A stretch of DNA of 64,000 nucleotides from JBNKZU01 sp050301795. GTDB lineage: Bacteria > Pseudomonadota > Gammaproteobacteria > Thiohalomonadales > Thiohalomonadaceae. Below the pieces are notes generated by a model that was given only the letters and a program-made list of their open reading frames with translations, was not told where the DNA came from and did not search any database. Positions 54,781-63,488 of this stretch are shown piece after piece; within the stretch, counting starts at the first letter, position 1; every line of letters starts with the position of its first letter. The stretch lies in assembly GCA_050301795.1 (NCBI GenBank), contig JBNKZU010000018.1:1-64000 (forward strand), written 5' to 3'. Made by a program: the position numbers and the translations under genes.

Positions 54781-56229
54781 TTGAGTTATCGAATCTCCAT
54801 CTTTATGCTCCTGGCATCTCTATTTGCAAGCCCGCTGCCTGCACAGATCAATCTGCCAGATCTGGGTAACAGCGCAGCGACTCAAATGACGCTTGAGCAG
54901 GAGAATGAACAAGGATTAAGCTTCTATCTTCAGTTAAAACATGACGGCTATATCATTGAAGATCCGGTTATCAACAGCTATATCACTCAACTTGGGGAGA
55001 ACCTTCTCTCATCAGCTGAGACCGGTGATCGCAAATTCACCTTCTTTGTCGTTAATAATCCACAAATCAACGCCTTTGCTATGCTTGGCGGCTATATCGG
55101 GATCAATACCGGCTTAATTCTCGCTAGTGAAACTGAAAGTGAACTGGCTTCTGTTATCGCGCACGAGATCACTCATGTCACCCAGCAACATCTGTTACGG
55201 ATTATGGAAAAGATGGGCAACCAATCCGCTCCTGCTGCTGCGGCTATCCTCGCTGCAATACTACTCGGCAAGAGCGATCCCATGGCGGCTGAAGCTGCGG
55301 TCTATTCGGTCATTGCCAATCAATATCAATCGATGATCAGCTATACCCGTATGCATGAACATGAGGCTGATCGTATCGGTATCGAGATGCTTGCCTCTGC
55401 GGGCTATGACCCTAACGGAATGGTCGATTTTTTCTCAAAGCTCGAACAAACCCATCGATATGGCGATAACTCGCTACCGGAGTATCTACGAACTCACCCC
55501 GTCACCACCACCCGGATCTCCGAGGCTAAAGATAGAGCGCAACTTTTTTCAAAGAATTCGGTTAAACATAACCTTAACTTCGACCTGGCAAAGGCAAAGA
55601 TCGACGTACTGACATTGCTTGAAAATAAAGCGTTTATTCACTATTGGGAAACGGAACTTCAACAAAATAAGAGACTGACAACCGGAAACCTTTATGCCCT
55701 AGCGCTCGCATACATCGCTGATGGAGCCTATAAAAAGGCGCTGCCTTTATGTTCTCAATTAATTACAAATCACCCTCAAAACATCCCGATCATTGAGACC
55801 CATGCCCATCTTCTCCACCTAATGGGGAACAGTGAAGAGGCGCAAAAACGCCTTAAAAAGGCACTACTGCTCTACCCCAACAACCCTGCACTAACGATAG
55901 AGTTAGCAAAACAACTGCTTGATGATTCTCAATTTGATGAGGCACGACAATACTTAAACGGGTTTACTGAAAAACGCGCTATACCAGAGGGATATCAACT
56001 GTTATCAAAGGTCGAAAGTCGCGCCGGGAATAGAGGCTATGCCCACTTCTACCTAGCTCAATATCACCTTCTATACAGAGAGTACCCTCTGGTGATGACG
56101 CAGCTACGTTATGCGCGAGAGAACGCTGGGCAGGACTTTTATCTCTCCAGCAGAATTAATGATCTGATGAATACCATCAAACCCCACATCGATAAATTGA
56201 GCAAAAAAGAGCGTCGTTATCCCCAATAA
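54781..56229 (+). CDS. bepA: M48-family periplasmic metalloprotease with TPR domain (BepA-like)
   Basis: The 482-residue protein starts at a TTG (MSYRISIF...) with a signal peptide ending SPLPA; an internal ATG at 54805 is an alternative. The zinc motif HEITH (in VIAHEITHVTQQH) and the downstream EHEADRIG are diagnostic of M48. The C-terminal ~200 residues are TPR-like. By homology to E. coli BepA/YfgC it assists or degrades outer-membrane proteins such as LptD. Confidence 0.9.
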   Translation: MSYRISIFMLLASLFASPLPAQINLPDLGNSAATQMTLEQENEQGLSFYLQLKHDGYIIEDPVINSYITQLGENLLSSAETGDRKFTFFVVNNPQINAFAMLGGYIGINTGLILASETESELASVIAHEITHVTQQHLLRIMEKMGNQSAPAAAAILAAILLGKSDPMAAEAAVYSVIANQYQSMISYTRMHEHEADRIGIEMLASAGYDPNGMVDFFSKLEQTHRYGDNSLPEYLRTHPVTTTRISEAKDRAQLFSKNSVKHNLNFDLAKAKIDVLTLLENKAFIHYWETELQQNKRLTTGNLYALALAYIADGAYKKALPLCSQLITNHPQNIPIIETHAHLLHLMGNSEEAQKRLKKALLLYPNNPALTIELAKQLLDDSQFDEARQYLNGFTEKRAIPEGYQLLSKVESRAGNRGYAHFYLAQYHLLYREYPLVMTQLRYARENAGQDFYLSSRINDLMNTIKPHIDKLSKKERRYPQ

Positions 56230-56298
56230 TGACACACCGATTTCTACTTTTGGTAACATCGGCCTTCTAATCCTCACTCAAAACCACAACCAACCTTA

Positions 56299-56325
56299 AA
56301 CCCATATTAAATAAGGGTTTTTTTC
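56299..56325 (+). terminator. Weak intrinsic terminator
   Basis: AAACCC (56299-56304) pairs with GGGTTT (56316-56321) across an 11-base loop and is followed by a T-run. It probably ends the bepA-like transcript. Confidence 0.45.
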
Positions 56326-56479
56326 CTGCACATCGCTTGCTTTGGTGTGGTGATTAGGTATCCTAGATATTGTCATTATGACGCATTACCCATCGGTCAA
56401 TGATCAAACCAAATGGGTTCGGTAAACGGATTATGAGATAAACACCCAAACAGTTAATCGTTTCAATCGTTCCGACACA

Positions 56480-56887
56480 ATGAGATTACAGAGAAGCCAT
56501 CAAAAACCAAGAAATCCTGAGGAATATGCGAAAAGCAGATCGCATTTTTTTCTCATTTCGCTGTTATTTATCACAATCTGTACTGGAACAACTGAAACAG
56601 TTGCTTCATCCAGTAAAACGATTGCTGAGGGCAAGGATATTGTCTTTAGCCGTTCAAAAGGGAACTGCTTATCATGCCACGATATTCCCGGCTCACAGAT
56701 GAGCGGAAACATCGCCCCACCACTCGTTGCAATGAAGGCGCGATATCCTGAACGTGAAAATTTAAAAAAACAGATATGGGACGCGTCGGTAAATAACCCG
56801 TATACTTTTATGCCACCTTTTGGTCGTCATGAAATCCTTACGCATGAGGAGATCGAAAAGGTGGTAGATTTCATCCATTCCCTCTGA
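56480..56887 (+). CDS. soxX: Sulfur-oxidation monohaem cytochrome SoxX
   Basis: The 135-residue protein has a signal peptide (FFLISLLFITICTG), one haem c motif GNCLSCHDIPG, and a Met-containing segment near the end (TFMPPFG) that fits the distal ligand. It pairs with SoxA to attach thiosulfate to the SoxY cysteine oxidatively, passing electrons to the respiratory chain. First gene of soxXYZA. Confidence 0.92.
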   Translation: MRLQRSHQKPRNPEEYAKSRSHFFLISLLFITICTGTTETVASSSKTIAEGKDIVFSRSKGNCLSCHDIPGSQMSGNIAPPLVAMKARYPERENLKKQIWDASVNNPYTFMPPFGRHEILTHEEIEKVVDFIHSL

Positions 56888-56911
56888 CATTGAAACATCT
56901 GGAGATGATTT

Positions 56912-57373
56912 GTGAATAATAAACGTAGATTGTTTTTGAAAGGAACACTGGCAAGCGGAGCTATTGCAGTCGCTGCGGCAAGTGGACTTTTAGCCCCCCG
57001 TCAACTTCTAGCGGCCTGGCCAAAGAATGCCTTCACCTCAAAATCGGTAGATGATGCACTGAAAAACCTTGGTATCGCTGATGTCATCACCAGCGATCAG
57101 GTCATGCTTGATGTACCAAAGGTTGCTGAAAACGGTGCTCAGGTCAAAGCCACCGTTGAAACAACACTTAAAGATGTAAAATCAATCTCAATCCTGATTG
57201 AGAAAAACAACCAGCCTCTGGCAGTAAACACCCAGTTCATCTCTGGTGCCCAGCCGTTTCTTGAAACCCGCGTCAAGATGAGCAAGACATCAAATATTAT
57301 CGCTATCGTTGAGTCCGGTGGAAAATACTACTCTGCCAGTCATGAAGTGAAAGTCACCGTTGGTGGTTGTTGA
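56912..57373 (+). CDS. soxY: Sulfur carrier protein SoxY
   Basis: A GTG start with GGAG upstream gives 153 residues. The N-terminus is a Tat signal (NNKRRLFLKGTLASG), consistent with export of the folded SoxYZ. The C-terminus is VTVGGC, the sulfur-carrying cysteine on the swinging arm. It carries the sulfur intermediate during thiosulfate oxidation in the periplasm. SoxZ follows 26 bases downstream. Confidence 0.96.
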   Translation: MNNKRRLFLKGTLASGAIAVAAASGLLAPRQLLAAWPKNAFTSKSVDDALKNLGIADVITSDQVMLDVPKVAENGAQVKATVETTLKDVKSISILIEKNNQPLAVNTQFISGAQPFLETRVKMSKTSNIIAIVESGGKYYSASHEVKVTVGGC

Positions 57374-57399
57374 TAAGAATCTTTTAAGAGGTATAGAAC

Positions 57400-57714
57400 A
57401 TGGCTAAGCCAATGAAAATAAGAGCACAGGTTAAAAACGGTGTCTGTGAAGTTAAAGCACTACTCACTCATATTATGGAGACCGGTTTTAGAAAAGATAA
57501 GGCAACTGGCAATCTCATTCCAGCCCACTTTATTCAAGAGCTCTCCTGCAAAATTAATGGAAAAGAGGCTCTCATCATGAACATGGGCGGCTCAGTTTCT
57601 AAAAACCCATTTGTTTCGTTCAAACTCGATGGCGTTAAAAAGGGAGACACAGTTCAAATAAGCTGGGTCGATAATAAGGGTGAAAAAGATAGTGCCGACA
57701 AGGTTGTCAAATAG
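57400..57714 (+). CDS. soxZ: Sulfur carrier partner SoxZ
   Basis: The 104-residue protein has no signal peptide, as expected since it is co-exported with SoxY. Motifs include KIRAQVKNGVCEVKALLTH, METGFRKDKATGNLIPAHFI and KNPFVSFKLDG. It forms the SoxYZ heterodimer. It is separated from soxA by a perfect hairpin. Confidence 0.96.
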   Translation: MAKPMKIRAQVKNGVCEVKALLTHIMETGFRKDKATGNLIPAHFIQELSCKINGKEALIMNMGGSVSKNPFVSFKLDGVKKGDTVQISWVDNKGEKDSADKVVK

Positions 57715-57746
57715 CACTAATCTTTCAAGTTTAATCGTTGTAACCA

Positions 57747-57773
57747 CATAGCGCTGTCGCAGGCAGCGCTATG
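57747..57773 (+). promoter_or_regulatory. Perfect 10-bp hairpin between soxZ and soxA
   Basis: CATAGCGCTG (57747-57756) pairs perfectly with CAGCGCTATG (57764-57773) around a seven-base loop. No T-run follows, so it is more likely an mRNA-stability element or attenuator protecting soxXYZ message than a full terminator. Confidence 0.6.
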
Positions 57774-57850
57774 ATTCAGACACTCATATACCAAATAATA
57801 AATGTGTCATCGTTTAGCGTTCTGATATTTTATGTTTGCAGGGGATGGCA

Positions 57851-58681
57851 ATGAAACGTTTTGCTCTATTTGTGTTTTTCTTAACAGCACCGTTTGAAGA
57901 GGTTCTGTCTAAATCACCCGAAGAGGATCTTCAAAGTTTTCGTGATCATTTTGAGATGCGATTTCCTGATCTCAAGTTTGATGAATACGCTAACGGCACC
58001 TATGCCTTGAATGCCGATGCCCGAATGTCATGGGAAGCGATCGAAGAGTTCCCTCCTTATACACATGGATTAGAGCTTGGCGAAAAGCTTTTTAATACAC
58101 CGTTTTCCAATGGCAAGCGATATAGCGACTGCCTCGAAAATGGCGGAAAAGGTATCCGTCAACACTATCCGAAGTATGATCCTGCAACCAAAACGATCCT
58201 CACCATTGAGGGGGAGATCAACCGCTGTCGTGTTGAGAATGGCGAGCAGCCACTGCCATGGAAAGAGGGGGAGATTGCAGAAATCTCAGCCTATATCGCA
58301 TCGACTTCAAACGGACAGAAGATCAACATTACCATCCCTGATGACGATACTGCTCTTGAGTTCTATCGCCGTGGTAAACAACACTTCTACGCCAAACGAG
58401 GCCAATTAAATCTCTCTTGTGCTAACTGCCATATCGATAATTCCGGCAATCGATTGCGAGGAGAGGTCTTAAGCCCTGCACTTGGTCATCCGACTCACTT
58501 CCCGGTCTATCGACTGAAATGGAAAAGCCTTGGCACAATTCATCGTCGTTTTGCAGGGTGTAGTGAGCAGATTCTGGATAAAGCCTTTCCTGCTCAGAGT
58601 GATGTATACAAATCGTTAGAGTATTTCCTTAACTACATGAGTAACGGTCAGATAATCAACGCTCCAAGTACACGTAAATAA
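57851..58681 (+). CDS. soxA: Sulfur-oxidation cytochrome SoxA (single haem form)
   Basis: ATG at 57851 (MKRFALFVFFL) has AGGGG at a good distance; the TTG at 57836 and ATG at 57845 are alternatives. A signal peptide is followed by SoxA motifs: SDCLENGGKGIRQHYP (where two-haem forms carry an extra haem site, here only one Cys), the haem site LSCANCHIDN, and the conserved ligand region RRFAGCSEQI with the persulfidated Cys. Only one CXXCH is present, so this is the monohaem type. It acts with SoxX. Confidence 0.93.
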   Translation: MKRFALFVFFLTAPFEEVLSKSPEEDLQSFRDHFEMRFPDLKFDEYANGTYALNADARMSWEAIEEFPPYTHGLELGEKLFNTPFSNGKRYSDCLENGGKGIRQHYPKYDPATKTILTIEGEINRCRVENGEQPLPWKEGEIAEISAYIASTSNGQKINITIPDDDTALEFYRRGKQHFYAKRGQLNLSCANCHIDNSGNRLRGEVLSPALGHPTHFPVYRLKWKSLGTIHRRFAGCSEQILDKAFPAQSDVYKSLEYFLNYMSNGQIINAPSTRK

Positions 58682-58711
58682 TTGATTCGTAAATCAGTGA
58701 TGACAAAGAGA

Positions 58712-59920
58712 TCATCTCCAGTGTTCCGTTGTGATTCCTTCGCCCAGATCTGCATCGATTAGACGCTGTCGAACCTCAAGTAGTTTTTCAATCAATTCCG
58801 GTTCTGTACGTTCATAGGCCGCCGCATCAGGCGCGCGCTTTACAACCACACCCAGCAGTTCTGTGATGGCATTACCAATTGAGTTTTGACTAATGGTGAC
58901 AATCAAATCACCTTGATCATTACGATATATTAACTGTTTAAACGCAGGTTGCCAGCGAATAGAGTTTGCATACGCTGGCTCACGAATACACTGCTCACGT
59001 ACCTTCTTTGCGGTGGCAAGAAAGTCATTATTAAATAACAGCGAAGCCTCAACCTCATCAGGGAAATCGACATCGGACAGGATGGGGGCATTCCTTGTGG
59101 AAACCTGAGAGAAGAAGGTTCGATAAAAGTCGATAAAGCCTTTTAAGATCTCATCGTACTCTTTCCAGAAGCGAATATTCTTTAAAGACTCAACACCACC
59201 TTTAATACGCCAACTCGGTAAACCCTGTGGATACCCCGTGAGTTGAAGCTGAGACTCTTCACTATGCACAACCTCAAGAATCTCTAGATCAAGCGCACGC
59301 TCAAAAAACTGGCGATAGACATCACGCATATAACACTGAAACAGACTGTGTTGACCACCATCAGTAAGGTTGGGGTTATTCACATCTGCCAAGGGAGCAT
59401 TCCGCAACTCGTTCTTTTTAAAAACAATAAAATGGTTATGCAGCATGCGAATACTCGGTACACCCGGCGAGGTTAGCGGCCAGGTTGCGTCAAGACTCGC
59501 TTCACCCGCAAGGATAAGTGCATCATCAGGATCAGGGTATTTTTCAACCATATATTCAACAATGATCTGATTCATCCGATTCCAGACATTCTTCACATGA
59601 TCTGGCACCTGAGTGCGACGAACGGGGCGGCCCAGTGGATTTAAGATGCTTTTAGAGGTGTTATAGATAATTGAGGTATCAAACTCATTGCTATGTCCCA
59701 ACGCCTTACGATAGAGCAGTAGATCCTCTTGGTTTAGCAACAGACCATTATTGTTCACAAGATCATTAAGATTTTCGGTGCTGTTGAAGAATTCGTTTGG
59801 TTTCATTCCCTCAGGAACTTCCAGCGGGATTGGACGGAATGGCGTGACTATTTCTCTGGGGCCTGTTTGCATTATCTTTACCGTATCAGTTATCAACGTG
59901 TTTGAGTGATAAAAACTCAA
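58712..59920 (-). CDS. Unrecognised 402-residue protein
   Basis: No family recognised. The 402-residue protein has no signal peptide or membrane segment. It is acidic and rich in Asn and Glu. Distinctive stretches are SIRMLHNHFIVFKKNEL and LQLTGYPQGLPSWRIKGG; the HNH string is in a HIT/GalT-like setting but there is no full histidine triad. It is convergent with soxA by 30 bases and divergent from the second GGT gene. Probably cytosolic; function unknown. Confidence 0.7.
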   Translation of the reverse strand: MSFYHSNTLITDTVKIMQTGPREIVTPFRPIPLEVPEGMKPNEFFNSTENLNDLVNNNGLLLNQEDLLLYRKALGHSNEFDTSIIYNTSKSILNPLGRPVRRTQVPDHVKNVWNRMNQIIVEYMVEKYPDPDDALILAGEASLDATWPLTSPGVPSIRMLHNHFIVFKKNELRNAPLADVNNPNLTDGGQHSLFQCYMRDVYRQFFERALDLEILEVVHSEESQLQLTGYPQGLPSWRIKGGVESLKNIRFWKEYDEILKGFIDFYRTFFSQVSTRNAPILSDVDFPDEVEASLLFNNDFLATAKKVREQCIREPAYANSIRWQPAFKQLIYRNDQGDLIVTISQNSIGNAITELLGVVVKRAPDAAAYERTEPELIEKLLEVRQRLIDADLGEGITTEHWR

Positions 59921-60071
59921 GCGATAACACTCATCTTAAGAGCTGGCTCAGTGAGATACACTTAAAACCTTTTAATAGTTCCATTAACAATGGCTAATAC
60001 TCGATTTAAGCGTCCCTATTGATGACAAACCAAATTGATCAATAATGCATTCTTAAAAAGATGAGGGAAGT

Positions 60072-61565
60072 ATGAGAAAAGCGGGAATGGTTGCAGCGGG
60101 TCATCCAGTGACGGCTCATGCAGCACAAGAGATATTAAAAGCAGGTGGTAACGCCTTTGATGCGACTATCGCAGCCTTTTTCGCAGCAACTGTTGCAGAG
60201 CCGGTGTTATGTACACTGGCAGGAGGAGGTTTCCTGCTTGCAAAGCCTGCTGCATCAAACCCTGTCCTCTATGATTTTTTCACCCAAACCCCAATCAATA
60301 AACTCAACAATAGCGAAAGCGACTTCTATCCTATTGTGGCTGATTTTGGCACTGCTCAGCAGGAGTTCCATATCGGGCTGGGATCTGTCGCCACCCCAGG
60401 TGCGGTAAGCGGACTTTATGCGATCCATCGGGAGCTTTGTACGATGTCGATGCACGAGTTGGTTGCACCTGCGATTGATGCGGCAAAAAACTCAATACCG
60501 CTTAATGACTTCCAGTCCTATATTTTTGAGATCATCAAACCGATCTATCAGCAGCAAGCAACGACCATCGAACTGTTCGAAGTCTCAGAAACCCCGCCGA
60601 AATATCAACAGGTGATGGCCGACTTTATGGAGGTGCTTGCCTATGAAGGGGAGGCGCTGTTCTACCACGGCGAGATTGCACAATCGATAGAGACGCTATG
60701 TCGCGAGCGCGGAGGTCATCTACAGCGAAGTGACTTTGAGCAGTACCAAACCATCAAACGAAAACCGTTACGCTTTAATTACCGCGAAGCCACACTATTC
60801 ACCAATCCGCCGCCCTCCTCCGGTGGGATATTGATTGCGCTTGCTCTCGACCTGCTTAATCAACAACCAATGGGATCCTCACCCTATCAATCATTGATGC
60901 AGTTAATTACCTCAATGGAGCTAACTCATGAAGCGCGGCTTGCTTCAAACGGCAACCACGATCAACTTCTGAACCCTGACTTATTAGCACGCTATCGTCG
61001 TGAGTTTATTAATGCCGTTCGTTGCTATCGAGGCACAACTCAGATCAGCATCATCGACCATAAAGGTAATAGCGCTTCACTGACAACCAGTAACGGTGAA
61101 GGTTGCGGCACTTTAATTCCGAATAGCGCCATTATGCTCAATAACATGTTAGGAGAAGAGGATCTCCATCCACTGGGATTTGACACCTGGGCTACCAATC
61201 AACGCATGACCTCCATGATGTCACCATCCATAGTTATCGATAAGGATGGACGTGAAATTGTATTGGGATCTGGCGGTTCAAACCGGATCCGCAGCGCTAT
61301 CACTCAAGTGCTTGTGAATCTAATCGATCATCACATGCCAATATCAGAGGCGATCACCGCACCGCGTATCCATCTTGAAAAGGGAGATCTGAATATTGAG
61401 GGTGGATTTGAGGCACCGATCATCAAACAACTTCTAACACACTATCCAGAAGCGACCGTTTGGGATGATCTCAATCTCTTCTTTGGAGGGGTTCATGCTG
61501 TAATGAAAATAGAGAATCAATTCAGTGGATTTGGCGATCCACGACGTGGTGGGTATGCAAAATAA
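60072..61565 (+). CDS. Cytosolic gamma-glutamyltransferase-family protein
   Basis: The 497-residue protein begins MRKAGMVAAGHPVTAHAAQ with no signal peptide, unlike the other GGT in the window. The family core is present: GGNAFDATIAAFFAATVAEPV, CTLAGGGFLL, NPPPSSGGI, and the processing site GTTQISIIDHKGN. The Thr nucleophile is kept but His of TTH is Gln. GSGGSNRIRSA lies in the small subunit. It may be an Ntn hydrolase on a different gamma-glutamyl or amide substrate. Confidence 0.85.
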   Translation: MRKAGMVAAGHPVTAHAAQEILKAGGNAFDATIAAFFAATVAEPVLCTLAGGGFLLAKPAASNPVLYDFFTQTPINKLNNSESDFYPIVADFGTAQQEFHIGLGSVATPGAVSGLYAIHRELCTMSMHELVAPAIDAAKNSIPLNDFQSYIFEIIKPIYQQQATTIELFEVSETPPKYQQVMADFMEVLAYEGEALFYHGEIAQSIETLCRERGGHLQRSDFEQYQTIKRKPLRFNYREATLFTNPPPSSGGILIALALDLLNQQPMGSSPYQSLMQLITSMELTHEARLASNGNHDQLLNPDLLARYRREFINAVRCYRGTTQISIIDHKGNSASLTTSNGEGCGTLIPNSAIMLNNMLGEEDLHPLGFDTWATNQRMTSMMSPSIVIDKDGREIVLGSGGSNRIRSAITQVLVNLIDHHMPISEAITAPRIHLEKGDLNIEGGFEAPIIKQLLTHYPEATVWDDLNLFFGGVHAVMKIENQFSGFGDPRRGGYAK

Positions 61566-61700
61566 GTACAACAATCACTGTTTCTGACTTAAATTGAAAC
61601 AAACGTAACCTTGATTGATGTTGATGATAAGGATCTGTTGAAGCACACCGTCAGAGACAGGGTTCAGCTAAAACGCAGGAATGGAAAAAGGGGAAAAGAT

Positions 61701-62612
61701 ATGATCATTGATATTCACAGTCATCTGGGAGATATCCTCTATCCGAATGGTGGAGATCTGATCTTTAAAACAGGCGCTGTAAAGCAAAGAATGTACGATC
61801 CCCAGAACGACAACGAAAAAATGCTGATGCGTAACTTTGGGCTTGGAAAGATTTTTTACACACTCCTGATGACACCAGCAACCAAAGCCCAGCGGGCGAG
61901 AAACGCTACTGCTACCCTTGAAAACCTCCGTGCATCACTGGATGAAGCCAACATAAGTTACACCGCATGTATGCCCGTTGCGCCCCATGTGACTTTTGAC
62001 GATCTTAAAAAAGCCGCTGACATGGAACCGCGGATTATTCCATTTACCAGTGTCGATTTTACAAAAGCGCATGATGTGGATAAAAAGCTCGAACAGGATG
62101 TGTCGCGGGGAGCGGCAGGGTTAAAACTGCACCCCATCATTCAAAATATGCCCCTCACGGATCAGCGAACCATGGAAGCGCTACAGAGCTTTTCCAGACA
62201 CAACAAACCCGTTCTGGTGCATTCGGGAAAATCCCATTATTACCTGAAGAGTGAGTCACATCTGAACTCCCCTGAAAACGGAGACATCGCAGATCTTGAA
62301 CATGTCGTCCGATCATTCCCGGATATAAAATTCATAGTCGGACATGCGGGTCTGTTCTGGCAGGATCAGGTGAGAAAAAGGCTTCATGATTGTAAAAATG
62401 TCTGGCTTGATACCAGTTTTCAGTCACCTGAAGTTATCCGAAAACTGATGAGCACATTTGGCCCTGAGAAGGTTATGTATGCATCAGACTGGCCGTGGGG
62501 AAGTCGGCTCCCTCATATTAAAACCGTAAAGGTTGCATGCAGGGGCGACAGCAGTCTGGAGAAAATGTTGTTTTACAGTAACGCGGCTGAACTGCTTGGT
62601 ATGAATGTCTGA
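61701..62612 (+). CDS. Amidohydrolase-superfamily (TIM-barrel) protein
   Basis: The ATG at 61701 with AGGGGAAAAG upstream gives 303 residues; the frame opens earlier at a TTG (61611) but the domain starts exactly at MIIDIHSHLGD. The HxH motif (IHSH), VLVHSGKS, FIVGHAG and YASDWPWGS give the metal and catalytic residues of the COG2159 subgroup. It may be a decarboxylase or hydrolase. It lies upstream of a DUF1801-like gene on the same strand. Substrate unknown. Confidence 0.82.
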   Translation: MIIDIHSHLGDILYPNGGDLIFKTGAVKQRMYDPQNDNEKMLMRNFGLGKIFYTLLMTPATKAQRARNATATLENLRASLDEANISYTACMPVAPHVTFDDLKKAADMEPRIIPFTSVDFTKAHDVDKKLEQDVSRGAAGLKLHPIIQNMPLTDQRTMEALQSFSRHNKPVLVHSGKSHYYLKSESHLNSPENGDIADLEHVVRSFPDIKFIVGHAGLFWQDQVRKRLHDCKNVWLDTSFQSPEVIRKLMSTFGPEKVMYASDWPWGSRLPHIKTVKVACRGDSSLEKMLFYSNAAELLGMNV

Positions 62613-62659
62613 GCATGACGATATAACTGACATAGCGATAGATATAAAAAAGAGGTTTT

Positions 62660-63019
62660 ATGAACGACCCTGCATACCAGAAAATTGAAGAATTCATTCG
62701 TGGTATTCAGTCCGTTAATTCTGAACATGCTCAGATCGTTGAACGGGTAAGAGATCTGTTTATGGATGCGGAGAGAAACCTAATCCAGAAAATAATGTAT
62801 GGTGGTCTGGTCTTTTTTAAGGATAGCGCTCTGATTGGCGGTGTTTTTCCATATACGAAGCATATCTCCATCGAGTTCAGTAATGGTGCAGATTTCAGCG
62901 ATCCTTCATCGGCGTTAGAAGGTAACGGCAAGAGCAGAAGGCATTTGAAAATCTACACGGCGGCCGATGTTGATAACAGAGATGCACGGTTTTTTATTAA
63001 ACAGGCTGTGGGGAAATGA
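62660..63019 (+). CDS. DUF1801 family protein
   Basis: The 119-residue protein has the pattern IQKIMYGGLVFFKDSALIGG...HISIEFSNGADF...RRHLKIYTAADVDN typical of the DUF1801/YdhG-like fold. Members are small cytosolic proteins of unknown role related to iron-chaperone frataxin folds. AAGAGG lies upstream. The MerR gene follows 39 bases downstream. Confidence 0.8.
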   Translation: MNDPAYQKIEEFIRGIQSVNSEHAQIVERVRDLFMDAERNLIQKIMYGGLVFFKDSALIGGVFPYTKHISIEFSNGADFSDPSSALEGNGKSRRHLKIYTAADVDNRDARFFIKQAVGK

Positions 63020-63058
63020 GGTGGTATTTGACGAACGGCAAAAGAGTTGAATGATGCT

Positions 63059-63427
63059 ATGTACATAGGCGAAGTTTCAGAGAAAACCGGTATTTCGATT
63101 AAGGCCATTCGCATCTATCAGGAGATGGGTCTGTTGCCGGATGTAAAGAGATCAGGGAGCTATCGGGTTTTTAACGATACACATATACAGATCCTTCTAT
63201 TAATCAAAGAAGCCAAACGCCTTGGGTTTAAGCTGTCTGAGCTGAAGGAGATCAACAAAAACAGCAGCGACCCATGGCAACAGGTGCTTTTATTAATCAG
63301 GCGCAAGCGCATGGAGATCGATGCGGAGATGGAGCGCCTTTCACAGCTGAATGATAATCTGCAAACCTATGAAGAGCGGATAAACAACTGCCTCTCTGCC
63401 ACACCTGACTGCGATTTTCCTCAATAG
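63059..63427 (+). CDS. MerR-family transcriptional regulator
   Basis: The ATG at 63059 gives 122 residues; an in-frame TTG at 63047 is an alternative. The N-terminal winged helix reads MYIGEVSEKTGISIKAIRIY with YQEMGLLPDVKRSGSYRVF, typical MerR. The dimerisation helix spans ~80-112 and the tail has CLSATPDCDFPQ, with two Cys that could bind a metal or thiol (as in metal-responsive members). A matching promoter/operator lies immediately downstream (63431-63461). Confidence 0.88.
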   Translation: MYIGEVSEKTGISIKAIRIYQEMGLLPDVKRSGSYRVFNDTHIQILLLIKEAKRLGFKLSELKEINKNSSDPWQQVLLLIRRKRMEIDAEMERLSQLNDNLQTYEERINNCLSATPDCDFPQ

Positions 63428-63430
63428 CTA

Positions 63431-63461
63431 TTGACTCTCCCCTTAGGGGAAGGTCTACAAC
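63431..63461 (+). promoter_or_regulatory. MerR-type promoter with 19-bp spacer and operator dyad
   Basis: TTGACT (63431-63436) is separated by exactly 19 bases from TACAAC (63456-63461). The spacer contains the dyad CTCCCCTTAGGGGAAG, with CCCC-TTA-GGGG at the centre. An overlong 19-bp spacer with an internal dyad is the hallmark of MerR-activated promoters. It drives the methyltransferase gene, and the regulator gene ends only four bases upstream. Confidence 0.85.
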
Positions 63462-63488
63462 TGTTATTTTCAAACAGGAGATAGACCC

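Noticed and set aside
56500..56712. Reverse-strand frame opposite soxX
   Set aside because: Overlaps a well-supported haem protein gene and has no features of its own.
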